Of a stretch of 64,000 nt of DNA, positions 44,327-54,100 are shown piece after piece; positions within the stretch are counted from its first letter, which is position 1; each line of letters opens with the position of its first letter. The stretch covers positions 32,925 through 96,924 of the forward strand of contig NZ_LHZU01000139.1 in the NCBI RefSeq assembly GCF_001580995.1, given 5' to 3'. Under the pieces are notes generated by a model. It saw only the letters and a program-made list of their open reading frames with translations. It ran no database searches and had not been told where the DNA came from. The translations under genes and the position numbers were made by a program. The stretch comes from Acetobacter senegalensis (GTDB lineage: Bacteria > Pseudomonadota > Alphaproteobacteria > Acetobacterales > Acetobacteraceae).

Positions 44327-45379
44327 GTGTTAGAATATAGGGATCTGCAAAACGTGCACCGGCATGAGGTGGCAACCGTTACCTCTCCCAGTTTTGTTCA
44401 GCCGGTTCCGCGTGTGCAGAATCTTCATCTGGTGCCAAAACCGGTGCTGGAAGCCATGCGCGCAGGCTGGCTGACAGGGACGCATCTGGAACGGTCTGTA
44501 ACCCTGACCAAACTGTTTGATGTGTACGTGACCGAGGAAGGCCTTGTTTTTACGCATGACAGGAAGCTGATCACCCAGACCATAACCCAACATAGTCCGG
44601 ACGAATGTGAGCGGGCTTTTGAGCGTGTTCGATGCGCGCAAGATGTTCCTGAAGTAACCGCGTCAAGTTTACTGTTGCGGAAACGGGGGGACCATAATTA
44701 TGGGCACTGGCTGGTGGAACTGCTGCCCAGATTATGGTTGGCGGAACAGTTCATGACGCCGGAGCTTCTGGTTGTTCCGCACGCAGACCACGCCATGACC
44801 CATGTGATACGGGATTCCATTGTGCTGTCATCCGCCCGGCCGCATCAGTTTTTGGCGTTGGATAATCAGGCCGTGTGTTTTTTCAAGGAACTGAGCATTG
44901 TTGATGGGCTGACGGATCACGGTGTTTACATGTCTCCACTGGCTTTTGCCAAAACGGACATAGTGCGTGAGGCTGTTCCACAGATTGCACCGCAACGTCT
45001 GTATGTGGCGCGGCCCGGTAGCCCGCGGTGTGTCGTGCAGGAGGAAAACCTTCTTGCTTTGCTGCACAGTCACGGTTTTCGGGTGGTCGATCCGGCTGCT
45101 CTAACGTTTCTGGAGCAAATTCAGCTTTTCAAAAATGCGGAATGTGTTGTGGGGGTGATGGGGGCTGGCATGACCAATATTCTGTTCTGCCCGCCGGGTG
45201 CCAAGGTGATAACGCTGGCTCCTGCCACCATGCCGGATACGTTTTTTGCCTTTATCGCCGGGCTGCGTGGTCTGGAGTATCATGAACTGCGCGGGCAGAT
45301 GATGGATGCGGAGACAACCCGGTGGGATGCACCTTTCTCCATCATGGCCGCCCAACTTGCCGCGCTTCTTGAAGGGTAA
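44327..45379 (+). CDS. glycosyltransferase family 61 (DUF563) protein
   Basis: 350 residues. The family core NYGHWLVELLPRLWLAEQ near residue 125 and VGVMGAGMTNILFCPPGAKVITL near residue 275 are plain. GT61 members add xylose or GlcNAc in eukaryotes; bacterial members modify surface polymers or proteins. The start is GTG 44327 (AGGG upstream). The frame ends 11 bases before the convergent FUSC stop. Divergence from the NPDVA-repeat gene suggests a substrate-enzyme or joint regulation link, which is inference. Confidence 0.85.
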   Translation: MLEYRDLQNVHRHEVATVTSPSFVQPVPRVQNLHLVPKPVLEAMRAGWLTGTHLERSVTLTKLFDVYVTEEGLVFTHDRKLITQTITQHSPDECERAFERVRCAQDVPEVTASSLLLRKRGDHNYGHWLVELLPRLWLAEQFMTPELLVVPHADHAMTHVIRDSIVLSSARPHQFLALDNQAVCFFKELSIVDGLTDHGVYMSPLAFAKTDIVREAVPQIAPQRLYVARPGSPRCVVQEENLLALLHSHGFRVVDPAALTFLEQIQLFKNAECVVGVMGAGMTNILFCPPGAKVITLAPATMPDTFFAFIAGLRGLEYHELRGQMMDAETTRWDAPFSIMAAQLAALLEG

Positions 45380-45390
45380 TTGCAGACCCT

Positions 45391-47619
45391 TTAGCCGAAC
45401 ACCGGATTATGGTGCGGCACTACCGCTGTTACGCCAGCATTTGCACCGGGAATGTCACGGGAAAGCTGCAAGGGGCCGTACCGATGGAAAAAGCCCGGAA
45501 CGGATGTGATGATATAGGCTGCCTGCTCCAGACAGGATACAACCCGTTCTCGCGCCAGACAGGCCGCTTCCGGGTGCGGAATGGCGCTGATGTGGTGTGC
45601 CGTTTTCAGAAGTTCTGCGGCGGTCTGTTCTGGTGCGTGATGAAGGGTTCTGAAAGATTTCAGGGCATCAAGCAGAGCATCATGTGCTGAGGGAGCCAGA
45701 ACAGTATGCCCGGCATTCCAACGCAGACGCACAATCAGCCGCCCAAGGGAAATTGCAGCGAATGCGGCGTCCGTATAGCCCTTGCGGTCAACGCTTTCAT
45801 CAAGAAAGGAAAGCCGCATCATAAGACGGGCAATTTTCTGTAATTGCAGGCTTTCCCACACCACCCACAGAATGGGCCGGTTTTGCGGTGCGGCGGCAAG
45901 CTGCTGCACACTGCGTGTGAGAGAGGAGACAAGCCGCGCGGCATCCAGCCTGTGGTCAGCCGGAAGAATGACCCGGAACACCAGAACCAGCAACACACAG
46001 GCTGCGGCCATAGTCATCCAGTTATTGGTCAGTGTCATGTCATCATAGACAATGGGATTGGTGACAGACAGCATCATGGTGAAGAAAACGGCATAGCCGA
46101 ATGCCCCGATGCTGTAGCGGGGGTGGAATTGCAGCCATACGCCCGGCAGCAGGAAGAGGCAGACTGTCATCCATAACAGGGGGTAGCCATCTATTCTTGG
46201 CAGGCCCACAACATGGCAGAGGAAACTGGCCGGGATGGCAAGCGCTGTGCCCACAGCCATGAGTGGGCTGGTTTTTGCGGCTGAAGGCGTGGTGGAAAGC
46301 AGGCTTGATGCCGCCACAACGTATAGCATCAGCATTGGCCCCGCACTCCAGTGGAGAACATACCACAACATGCCAGCCAGCAGGGCAATGAACATGCCGC
46401 GTGCGCCGTTACGCATTGCCATGGGCCATTCCAGATAGGTTGCCATTTTGACAGATCTGCGGCCGGGGCGGCGGGTTGTAATGTCATGCAACGCCATGTC
46501 CAGATGCACCAGCACATCGCGCGTGTTGTCGAGCGAGGCCAGAACAGTGGGGGTGGGGTTCTGGCGTTCCAGAAGATCAAGTTTTTCCAACGTGGCGTGA
46601 ATACAGTCTGAAACAGGTTTGGGGTTGTCCTGCCATCCGGGCTGTTCTGTCAGATCCAGAATAGTCTTCAGGGTTTCAGCAACTTCCTGATGCACCTGGC
46701 ATGAGGCCCCATTGGCCAGAGAGAGATTGAGCCAGTAGGGATGGTAGGTTACAATCAGGCCTGTCAGGCGGCTCAGGCCGATGCGAAGACGTCTGACACG
46801 TGCCTGCATGTCCCGATCATCCGCAGCAGCATATTCAATGGCGGGGCCAAGGCCCGTCATGCGGGCCAGCAGGCGACCCCGGCTGTCATACAAAGGTTGG
46901 GGCAGGCCCCGAAAGGCGGGCGTGGAAGATGTATTTTCCAACCCCGGCATCTGATCTTCCATAGCTTCCGCCGCCTGAGCCGGAGAAGAGCGATTGCTTT
47001 CCGCCGAATGGAAAGAGAGCGCATGGCGTACCGTTTCTCGGAAGACATCACCCAGTGTAACCAGAACCTGAGAAGGTTTACGGGGTGATGTCACCATGAA
47101 CACAAAAGCTGTGACCACAACCCCGGTGGTTACGGCAGAGAGACGCCCCATGGCTGCCAGAAAAATGGAGTCCGGATTGGCAAAAGCAGGGGAGGACACA
47201 ATAACAATGGTATAGCCGGTCAGAACAGCCGCGTAGGCCCGGAACAACCGCAGGAATGTGGCCACCATACAGGCCAGCCCCACGAAAAAGGCGAGTGCTG
47301 CATAATACAGTACAGGAGACTGCACGAATGCCGCCATGACACCCACGCTGATGCTTGCCCCGATAATCGTGCCAATGACACGCCACATACTTTTGGAAAC
47401 CATGGCCCCAACAGTGGGGTTGGCGACAATCAGAACGGTTGTGGCGGCGCTCATGGGGGATTGAAGCTGAAAGGTGAATGCCAGAAACAGGGCAATCCCG
47501 ATCGCCAGAAAAACACGGGCTGTATAGGCAGCGGTGGCCAGCGTTGCGCGCCAGCGCTCATCATTCGTAAAAATGGCGGGAAAGCAAGGGCGCAGCAGTG
47601 CGGAAAGAGTGTCTGTCAT
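45391..47619 (-). CDS. FUSC family efflux protein
   Basis: 742 residues from ATG 47619. Two hydrophobic bundles of five or six helices each (about 40-195 and 420-560) are separated and followed by long soluble helical parts, the layout of AaeB/YccS-like aromatic-acid exporters. FRAYAAVLTGYTIVIVSSPAF and FHPRYSIGAFGYAVFFTMM are the strongest blocks. It starts 13 bases after the MarR stop, so the two genes form one operon. Substrate unknown, probably a weak organic acid or phenolic. Confidence 0.88.
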   Translation of the reverse strand: MTDTLSALLRPCFPAIFTNDERWRATLATAAYTARVFLAIGIALFLAFTFQLQSPMSAATTVLIVANPTVGAMVSKSMWRVIGTIIGASISVGVMAAFVQSPVLYYAALAFFVGLACMVATFLRLFRAYAAVLTGYTIVIVSSPAFANPDSIFLAAMGRLSAVTTGVVVTAFVFMVTSPRKPSQVLVTLGDVFRETVRHALSFHSAESNRSSPAQAAEAMEDQMPGLENTSSTPAFRGLPQPLYDSRGRLLARMTGLGPAIEYAAADDRDMQARVRRLRIGLSRLTGLIVTYHPYWLNLSLANGASCQVHQEVAETLKTILDLTEQPGWQDNPKPVSDCIHATLEKLDLLERQNPTPTVLASLDNTRDVLVHLDMALHDITTRRPGRRSVKMATYLEWPMAMRNGARGMFIALLAGMLWYVLHWSAGPMLMLYVVAASSLLSTTPSAAKTSPLMAVGTALAIPASFLCHVVGLPRIDGYPLLWMTVCLFLLPGVWLQFHPRYSIGAFGYAVFFTMMLSVTNPIVYDDMTLTNNWMTMAAACVLLVLVFRVILPADHRLDAARLVSSLTRSVQQLAAAPQNRPILWVVWESLQLQKIARLMMRLSFLDESVDRKGYTDAAFAAISLGRLIVRLRWNAGHTVLAPSAHDALLDALKSFRTLHHAPEQTAAELLKTAHHISAIPHPEAACLARERVVSCLEQAAYIITSVPGFFHRYGPLQLSRDIPGANAGVTAVVPHHNPVFG

Positions 47620-47632
47620 GGTGCGACGGTTT

Positions 47633-48133
47633 TCATGCAAGGTCAGGTAATGCGGAGCAGGTGTCCAGAATCTGGTCAAGCTGGCGGATAAGGCTGCGGA
47701 TATCCGTTTTGGGGAGGCCTTGAGTGATGGTTTGTTCTACCTGTGCTGAAACCTCATGGAACAGCGCGCATTTTTTCTGGCCTTTTGCGGTCAGGGTAAG
47801 CCGTTTTGCCCGTCGGTCTTCCTGATCGGTGTGGCGGGAAACCAACCCCTCTTTTTCCAGAAGATCCAGCACCCGCACCAAAGCAGAACAATCTGTATCC
47901 ATGGCGCTTGCCAGATCTCGCTGGGTTGCGCCATCGGGCATCATCATCAGATACGCCATGGGGCGCATGAGTGCCACAGTCATGCCGTGTGGGCGCAGGG
48001 CGCGTTCCAGCTTTGTGCGCCATATTGCCGCCAGCCGCATGACACGAAATGTCAGCGCCATGTCCTGAAAACGCGTTTCATCAATGGCAGAAAGGCCACG
48101 CAGGGCTTCCATGGGGTGCTCCATTGTTAGCAT
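47633..48133 (-). CDS. MarR family transcriptional regulator
   Basis: About 166 residues. The winged helix has LASAMDTDCSALVRVLDLLEKEGLVSRHTDQEDRRAKRLTLTAKG. ATG 48133 is chosen because the next upstream ATG (48148) sits in the middle of the perfect inverted repeat at 48134-48161; ATG 48124 is a further option. No start has a good ribosome site, so a leaderless message is possible. It probably represses itself and the FUSC gene downstream and senses the exported compound. Confidence 0.88.
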   Translation of the reverse strand: MLTMEHPMEALRGLSAIDETRFQDMALTFRVMRLAAIWRTKLERALRPHGMTVALMRPMAYLMMMPDGATQRDLASAMDTDCSALVRVLDLLEKEGLVSRHTDQEDRRAKRLTLTAKGQKKCALFHEVSAQVEQTITQGLPKTDIRSLIRQLDQILDTCSALPDLA

Positions 48134-48161
48134 CAATATATTTGACATGAAAAATATATTG
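48134..48161. promoter_or_regulatory. MarR operator candidate, perfect 10-bp inverted repeat
   Basis: CAATATATTT (48134-48143) and AAATATATTG (48152-48161) are exact inverted copies with an 8-base spacer. The position directly at the start of the marR gene and the AT-rich half sites suit a MarR dimer. Confidence 0.72.
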
Positions 48162-48296
48162 AAACGAATATATCAGAACTGCCGGAGCGGTCAACGGGCT
48201 GGCATCTTCCTCTCGTCAGGCTATGGGGGGAGCTACCCGATCCGGTTCTCTGCGGGTTTGGTTGGGTGCATTTACTGAAACTGCTCTTTCAATAGA

Positions 48297-48327
48297 AAAG
48301 GCCCTTACGCAGAATGCATAAGGGCCT
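48297..48327 (-). terminator. terminator after the RND efflux operon
   Basis: AGGCCCTTA and TAAGGGCCT form a 9-bp stem with an 11-base loop, followed on the minus strand by TTTT. It lies 41 bases after the outer-membrane-factor stop. Confidence 0.75.
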
Positions 48328-48367
48328 GTGGTGCCTATTATCTTCAGAACAATGGGTTCGTAGGGCG

Positions 48368-49990
48368 TCAGTTTTTTTGGGAGGCAGAGGGACTGTTCTC
48401 TCCCGGATCAATGCCAGTGTCGTAGGATTGTGGCGAGGAGGTGGATGGCCCGGCTCGGTCCAGATTTTCATATTGTTCCGGGCTGGCAGGGATATCGATG
48501 CCGCCTGCCGCAGTGGGGTGCCGTAACCCTTCATACTGGAAGCCGGTAAAGGTCATGGTCTGGTTGGGCGTGGGGAGAAGCTTGTCTTGCCATCCGCCTC
48601 CCAATGCCCGCACCAGACCGACTGATGCCTGAAGTGCGCGCGCCTGGATCTGGGCCTGCTCAATCCGGGCATCAAGCGTGTTGACCTGTGCAATCAGGGC
48701 ATCCAGATATCCGTCAGCACCCCCTTTATAAAGAGTCATGGTCAGGGTCTGAGACTGCATTGCAGCATCAACCGCCTGTTTCAGTCGTACATTTTCGGCT
48801 CGTAGTCGCGCCGTCAGGGAGAGGCCGTTTTCCACATCCCTGAAGGCCGAGAGCACCGTCATGCGGTAGTGGTCGCGTGTTTCACGGTAAGCGGACCAGG
48901 AGCGCTGCAACTGGGCACGCCGTAAGCCGCCTTCAAACAGTGGCATGGTCGCTGAAGCGCCATAAGACCACATGCTGTTTGCCAGATTGGCCAGATCAAA
49001 GCCGTTGCCATCAAAGCCCCCGTTGGCGTTGAAGGAAACGTGGGGATAAAATGCTGCACGGGCAATGCCGATTGTACGGTTTGCCTGCGCCATTTCGCGT
49101 TCAGAAACGGCAATATCCGGTCGCCGTTGCAATAGCTCAGAGGGGAGGCCTAACGGCACAGTCGGTTCAGCATCGTCCTGCTGCGCAACAGCAGGAATAT
49201 GGAAAGAGGAAGGGGAGGCATTGACCAGTACGGCCAAGGCATGTTCCAGCACTTCACGTTGTGCCTGTACGTCAAGCTGGCGAGCCTGTGTCATGTAAAG
49301 CTGGTTTTTGGCGCGGGCGACATCAATGCCCGTAGCGTCCTGATTATCAAGCCGTGTTTGGGTCACATGCAGCGCCTGCTGATAATAGCTGATGGACTGG
49401 CTATAAATTGCGTTCTGTGCATCCAGCCCACGGAGGGCAAAATAATCTGTTGCCACTTCGGCCTGAAGGCTCAGGCGCGCCGCTGCGTATTGGGCGGCCT
49501 GTTCCTGTGCATAATATTTCTGCGCCCGCACACGGTTACGAATAGCGGACCAGATATCAGGCTCCCAGCTTGCCAGACCACCGTAATATTCATCAGTTGC
49601 AGTGATAGGCCCTTTGTATCGGAAGAGCCTGTCCGCTGAGCTCTTATTATCGCTTGACCCGAATGCCAGCGCAAAATGGGGTAACAGATCAGACCGTGCT
49701 TCCATAACAATGGCGCGGGCCTGAATAAAACGTTCAGCGGCGGCCTGAAGGTCCGCATTGCTTTCTGTGGCCTGTGTTTCCAGCGTTGTCAGGGTAGGGT
49801 CTGCAAACAGGGTCCACCAGTCAGACCGCAGGACTGTATCCTGCGGCTGGGCTTCCCGAAACAATCCTTGCCCATACCATGAGGCCGGCACAATAAAATG
49901 CGGAGCCTGATAGGTGGGGGCCAGATCACAGGCGCTCAGGACTGTCAGCGCGGCAAGGGTGGTGCCTTTCAGAAGGATGTGCTTGCTCAT
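48368..49990 (-). CDS. RND efflux outer-membrane factor, NodT/OprM-type lipoprotein
   Basis: 540 residues. The lipobox is TVLSAC. Two OEP domains follow, with ASWEPDIWSAIRNRVRAQ, LQRRPDIAVSEREMAQANRTIGIARAAFYP and ALGGGWQD as family blocks. The C-terminal 70 residues past GGGWQD form a polar extension not usual for the family. It forms the trimeric outer-membrane tunnel of the pump. Its ATG overlaps the adaptor stop (ATGA). Confidence 0.9.
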   Translation of the reverse strand: MSKHILLKGTTLAALTVLSACDLAPTYQAPHFIVPASWYGQGLFREAQPQDTVLRSDWWTLFADPTLTTLETQATESNADLQAAAERFIQARAIVMEARSDLLPHFALAFGSSDNKSSADRLFRYKGPITATDEYYGGLASWEPDIWSAIRNRVRAQKYYAQEQAAQYAAARLSLQAEVATDYFALRGLDAQNAIYSQSISYYQQALHVTQTRLDNQDATGIDVARAKNQLYMTQARQLDVQAQREVLEHALAVLVNASPSSFHIPAVAQQDDAEPTVPLGLPSELLQRRPDIAVSEREMAQANRTIGIARAAFYPHVSFNANGGFDGNGFDLANLANSMWSYGASATMPLFEGGLRRAQLQRSWSAYRETRDHYRMTVLSAFRDVENGLSLTARLRAENVRLKQAVDAAMQSQTLTMTLYKGGADGYLDALIAQVNTLDARIEQAQIQARALQASVGLVRALGGGWQDKLLPTPNQTMTFTGFQYEGLRHPTAAGGIDIPASPEQYENLDRAGPSTSSPQSYDTGIDPGENSPSASQKN

Positions 49991-51186
49991 TCGTCATCAT
50001 CCCCATCGGTCTGGCTGTCCGCCGTTGCCAGATAGCCTTTTTCCGGCACGCTGAGCCGAACACTTTCTCCTTCCAGAAGATCAGCAGGAGGGTTGTTGAT
50101 GATACGATCCTGCGGGCTCAGGCCAGCATCCACTTCCGTATAGGCATCAGACATACGGCCCACAGTAATTGCCTTGTAATGCGCCTTGTTTTGCGCATCG
50201 ACCGTGACCACCTGCATACCTTTTTCTTCAAAAACCAGCGCCCCTGTGGGAATGGTGTAAACACCCCCTTCCGCCGGTGCGGAAAGAGCGACAGAAGCAA
50301 AGGTGCCAGGCCAGAGTTTCTGGTCTGCGTTATCAATGGTGAATTCCGTTACTGCCGTGCGGGTATTGGGATCATACCCTTTGGCAATGGTCAGGAAACT
50401 GGCCGTAACAACCTGATTAGGGTACTGCGGCACGGTGACACGTGCTTTCAAACCCGGTTTCAGAACGTAGGAAAACACCTCTGGCACCGAGACAAAAAGC
50501 CGCATTTCGTGTGTGTCAGCCACGGTAAAGAGTTCGCTGGCTGTGCCGTTGGCGTTCAGGTTCCCCCCGCCCGCCGCAACATAGTCCCCAACGCTGATGT
50601 TTCTGGCGGTCACAACACCATCAAAGGGCGCTATGATGGTTTTGAATTTTTCCAATGCATCATAATGGTCCACATTGTGCTGTGCTGCTTCTAGCGCAGC
50701 GCGGGCGGATTGTTCATTGGCGTTCTGCACTGACACGGATTGCCCTGAAACAGCCTGTGACTTCCCCATGGACCGCCAGCGGTCAGCCGTAACGGTTGCC
50801 AGCCCGTATTTGGCCTGCGCTACCTGAAGGTCCGCTTTGGCCTGAGCATATTGTGCGTCCAGCCCGGGTGCGTTAATTTCAGCCAGAACATCCCCTTTTT
50901 TGACCGGGGCACCGTAGTCCTTATACCACATTTTCACATAGCCTGAGACCTGCGCGTAAATGGGGGCTTCGTACCATGCGCTGATATTGCCCGGCAGTGT
51001 CATGGACAACGTGGGTGGGGCAGGTTTGGGCTGCACAACAGCAACATCCGGCACGCTGGCGTGTGTGGCATCCGCTTGCAGCGCAACTTCATTGTGCAGA
51101 TGCTGGATTTCCAGATAGCCAACATACGCAACCAGAGTGCAGAGCAGGGCGCCGACAAAAAGACGTTTTTTGGTAAGGGTGGACAT
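49987..51186 (-). CDS. RND efflux periplasmic adaptor (membrane fusion protein)
   Basis: 399 residues from ATG 51186. One N-terminal membrane helix (RLFVGALLCTLVAYVGYL) anchors a barrel-sandwich and alpha-hairpin protein with AQVSGYVKMWYKDYGAPVKKGDVLAEINAPGLDAQ and TIIAPFDGVVTARNISVGDYV. The tail is acidic (DGDDDE). It couples pump and tunnel. The start codon shares one base with the pump stop (TAATG). The longer frame to 51531 is inside the pump gene and is not real. Confidence 0.92.
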   Translation of the reverse strand: MSTLTKKRLFVGALLCTLVAYVGYLEIQHLHNEVALQADATHASVPDVAVVQPKPAPPTLSMTLPGNISAWYEAPIYAQVSGYVKMWYKDYGAPVKKGDVLAEINAPGLDAQYAQAKADLQVAQAKYGLATVTADRWRSMGKSQAVSGQSVSVQNANEQSARAALEAAQHNVDHYDALEKFKTIIAPFDGVVTARNISVGDYVAAGGGNLNANGTASELFTVADTHEMRLFVSVPEVFSYVLKPGLKARVTVPQYPNQVVTASFLTIAKGYDPNTRTAVTEFTIDNADQKLWPGTFASVALSAPAEGGVYTIPTGALVFEEKGMQVVTVDAQNKAHYKAITVGRMSDAYTEVDAGLSPQDRIINNPPADLLEGESVRLSVPEKGYLATADSQTDGDDDE

Positions 51187-54100
51187 TATGCAGCCTCCTT
51201 CCCGTTCTCGTGGCCCGTATCTGTCGGGCGGCGGGGTTTGGTGTGAGAGGTATTGTGAAAAATTGCGTAAACACAGGGAACAAACAGCAGAGTGGAGACT
51301 GTTGCAAAAATAAGTCCACCAATCACCGCTTTGCCCAAAGGTGCGTTTTGTGAATTGCTGGTCGCCATGGGCACCATACCAATCACCATGGCGGATGCGG
51401 TCATGATCACAGGACGGATGCGGCCAAAGCCAGCTTCTACGGCGGCAGAAAGCGCATTGCCATGCAGGGCCAGACGCTCCTTGGCAAAAGAGACCACCAG
51501 AATGGAGTTGGCGGTGGCCGTGCCCATGCACATGATGGCCCCTGTCAGCGCCGGAACGGAAAGACGGGTCTGGGTCAGGAACAGGCTCCAGGCAATGCCT
51601 GCAAGGGCACCGGGAAGTGCGGAGATAATGATGAAAGGATCAAGCCAGGACTGAAAATTGATCACAATCAGCATGTAGATCAGCACAATGGAGACCACTA
51701 ACCCTGCTATCAGTTCCACATAGGCGCCATGCATGGTAACGGCCTGACCGCGGATATCCACAGCAGCGGTTGAGGGAAGATCAGCCTTGCTGTCAGCAAC
51801 AGTTTTCTTCACACGGGCCAGAACGGAGCCAAGGTCCGTGCCTTCTGTTGAAACATACACATCAATTTCCGGCATGGAATTATAGTGTGAAACCTGCCCC
51901 GGTGTGCCGGTTGGCGTTATGGTGCTGATGCTGCCAAGAAGCTGCATGTCTGTGCCCTTGGGGTCATTATCTCCTTTATCAACCGGAATGGTCAGCAGAT
52001 CATTGTAATGTGTGAGCTGATCTTGCGAGACATAGACGTTCAGTGGGAATGTAATGCCGCTTTTGGGGTCCAGCCAGTATTGTGGATCAACCGTCTGGCT
52101 ACCTGAAAGAGTCATCAGTTCATTATTGGCAATATCAGCTTCCGTCATGCCGGTCGCCTGTCCGAAGGTGCGGTTGCCCTGCACAAACAACGTGGGCGTT
52201 TTCATGGTTTGCTGAACAACCACATCCACCGCGCCGGGAATGGCACGCAGTTTGTTTACCAACAGACGTGCGTATTGGTAATTGTCACGAATATCCGGGC
52301 CAGAGACCTGAATATCAATGGGAGCAGGAGACCCAAAATTCAGAATCTTTTCAGTCAGGTCAGCAGGCTGAAAGGTGAAGACAGAGCCTGGAAATCTGGC
52401 AGAAAGATCCGTACGCAGCAGTTTGCGATAATTCCAGACAGGCGACGTTTCATCCTTGAGGGAGATGGTGAGGTCACAATCCTGCGTGCCAATGGATGGA
52501 GTAGGAATAAATGCCTGATTATGCGGGCCTTCCGGCAAGCCACAGTTATTGATGATACCCGAGACTTTTCCTGGCAGAATCTGCTCAATCCTGTCATCCA
52601 CCAAAGCGACGATGCGCCCCGTTGTTTCAATGCGCATACCCAGCGGTGTGCGCATGTGCATCTGCATCGTGCCGGATTTGACTTCGGGAAAGAAATCCTG
52701 TCCCGCCATAAGGAACAGGCCCAGAGAGAGCACGGATGCGCCCAGAAAACAGGCTGCAAATAAGCCGCGCCGCACAATAATCCGTTCCAGAAGTCTCCCG
52801 TAACTTATGCGGAAATTATGAAAGCTATGTTCGAATTTGTTCTGGAAACGCCCCAGAACACCTTTCGGTAACGCCAGATGTTCATCACTATGCAAGCCGG
52901 GATGCACCTGTCCGGCCAGCAGATATTTGGCCATGGTTGGCACCAGAGTGCGGGAGAGAATGAAGGAGGCCAGCATGGCGAAAACAATGGCTTCCGCCAT
53001 GGGCATGAACAGCCATCCTGCCACGCCACTCAGGCGGAAAAGGGGTGTCCACACAATGCAGATACACAGGGTTGAGACCAGCGTGGGAATAACAATCTGG
53101 TTGGCCGCATCAATAATGGCAGGTTCCAGTTCTTTCCCTTCTTCAAGGTGCGTATCAATGTTTTCGATCATCACCGTGGCATCATCCACCAGAATCCCCA
53201 CGGCCAGAGCCAGGCCGCCCAGAGTCATGACGTTGATGGTCTGACCAGCCATCAGAAGGCAGATAATGGCGGTTAGAATAGCGAGCGGTATGGATGTGGC
53301 GATAATGAGCGTGGATCGCCACGAACCCAAAAACAGAAGCACGACAAGGCCGGTCAGAACGGCTGCGGTCGCCATTTCCCGCACCACATCCTGAATGGCG
53401 TCTTTCACGAAAATCGAGGCATCACTCAATATGGAAATATGCACGTCTGGCGGAACAAGTTTCTGAATGCGCGGGAGGAGTTCCTTGGTGCGTGCCACGA
53501 CATCCAGCGTGGAGGCATCACCGCTTTTCATGACCACCACTTCCACCCCCTGTCGGCCTTTGACCAGAACAAGGTTTGTCTGTGGGTGCCCGCCACGGTA
53601 AACCTGTGCAACATCATGCACGTAAATAACTGCATTCCCCACGCGTTTTACGGGAATGTCTCCCAGTTCCTTCATGGAGCGCGGGGTGGCGTTGGTCTGC
53701 ACCATCCAGTCCGTCGTGGCGATTTTCTGATCCCCGGCGGGCAGAACAATATTCTGCTTACGCAAGGCGTTCTGCACATCCATGGCGGATAGATGATGGG
53801 CCTGTAGTTGCTTCTGGTTAAGCGCCACCATGATAAAACTGTCCATGCCACCATAAGGATGTGGCAGAACGGCCCCTGGCACGGTCACCAGAATGGGGCG
53901 GATGCGTGTCATGGCAATTTTATACAGATCAGACGGTGTCTGTTTTTCAGAGGTGATCTGAAGCGCCAGCACTGGCACGGAAGATGCTTCCAGCCGCATG
54001 ACCATGGGGGCAGGTATGTTATCAGGAAGCTGTTTGATAACAGTTTGTGAAATGGCGGTTACTTCCGCTTCAGCTTCACCAATATCCGTGCCCGGCTGGA

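Noticed and set aside
51187..51531. N-terminal extension of the adaptor gene upstream of ATG 51186
   Set aside because: It lies inside the RND permease gene and has unnatural composition; the TAATG junction marks the real start.
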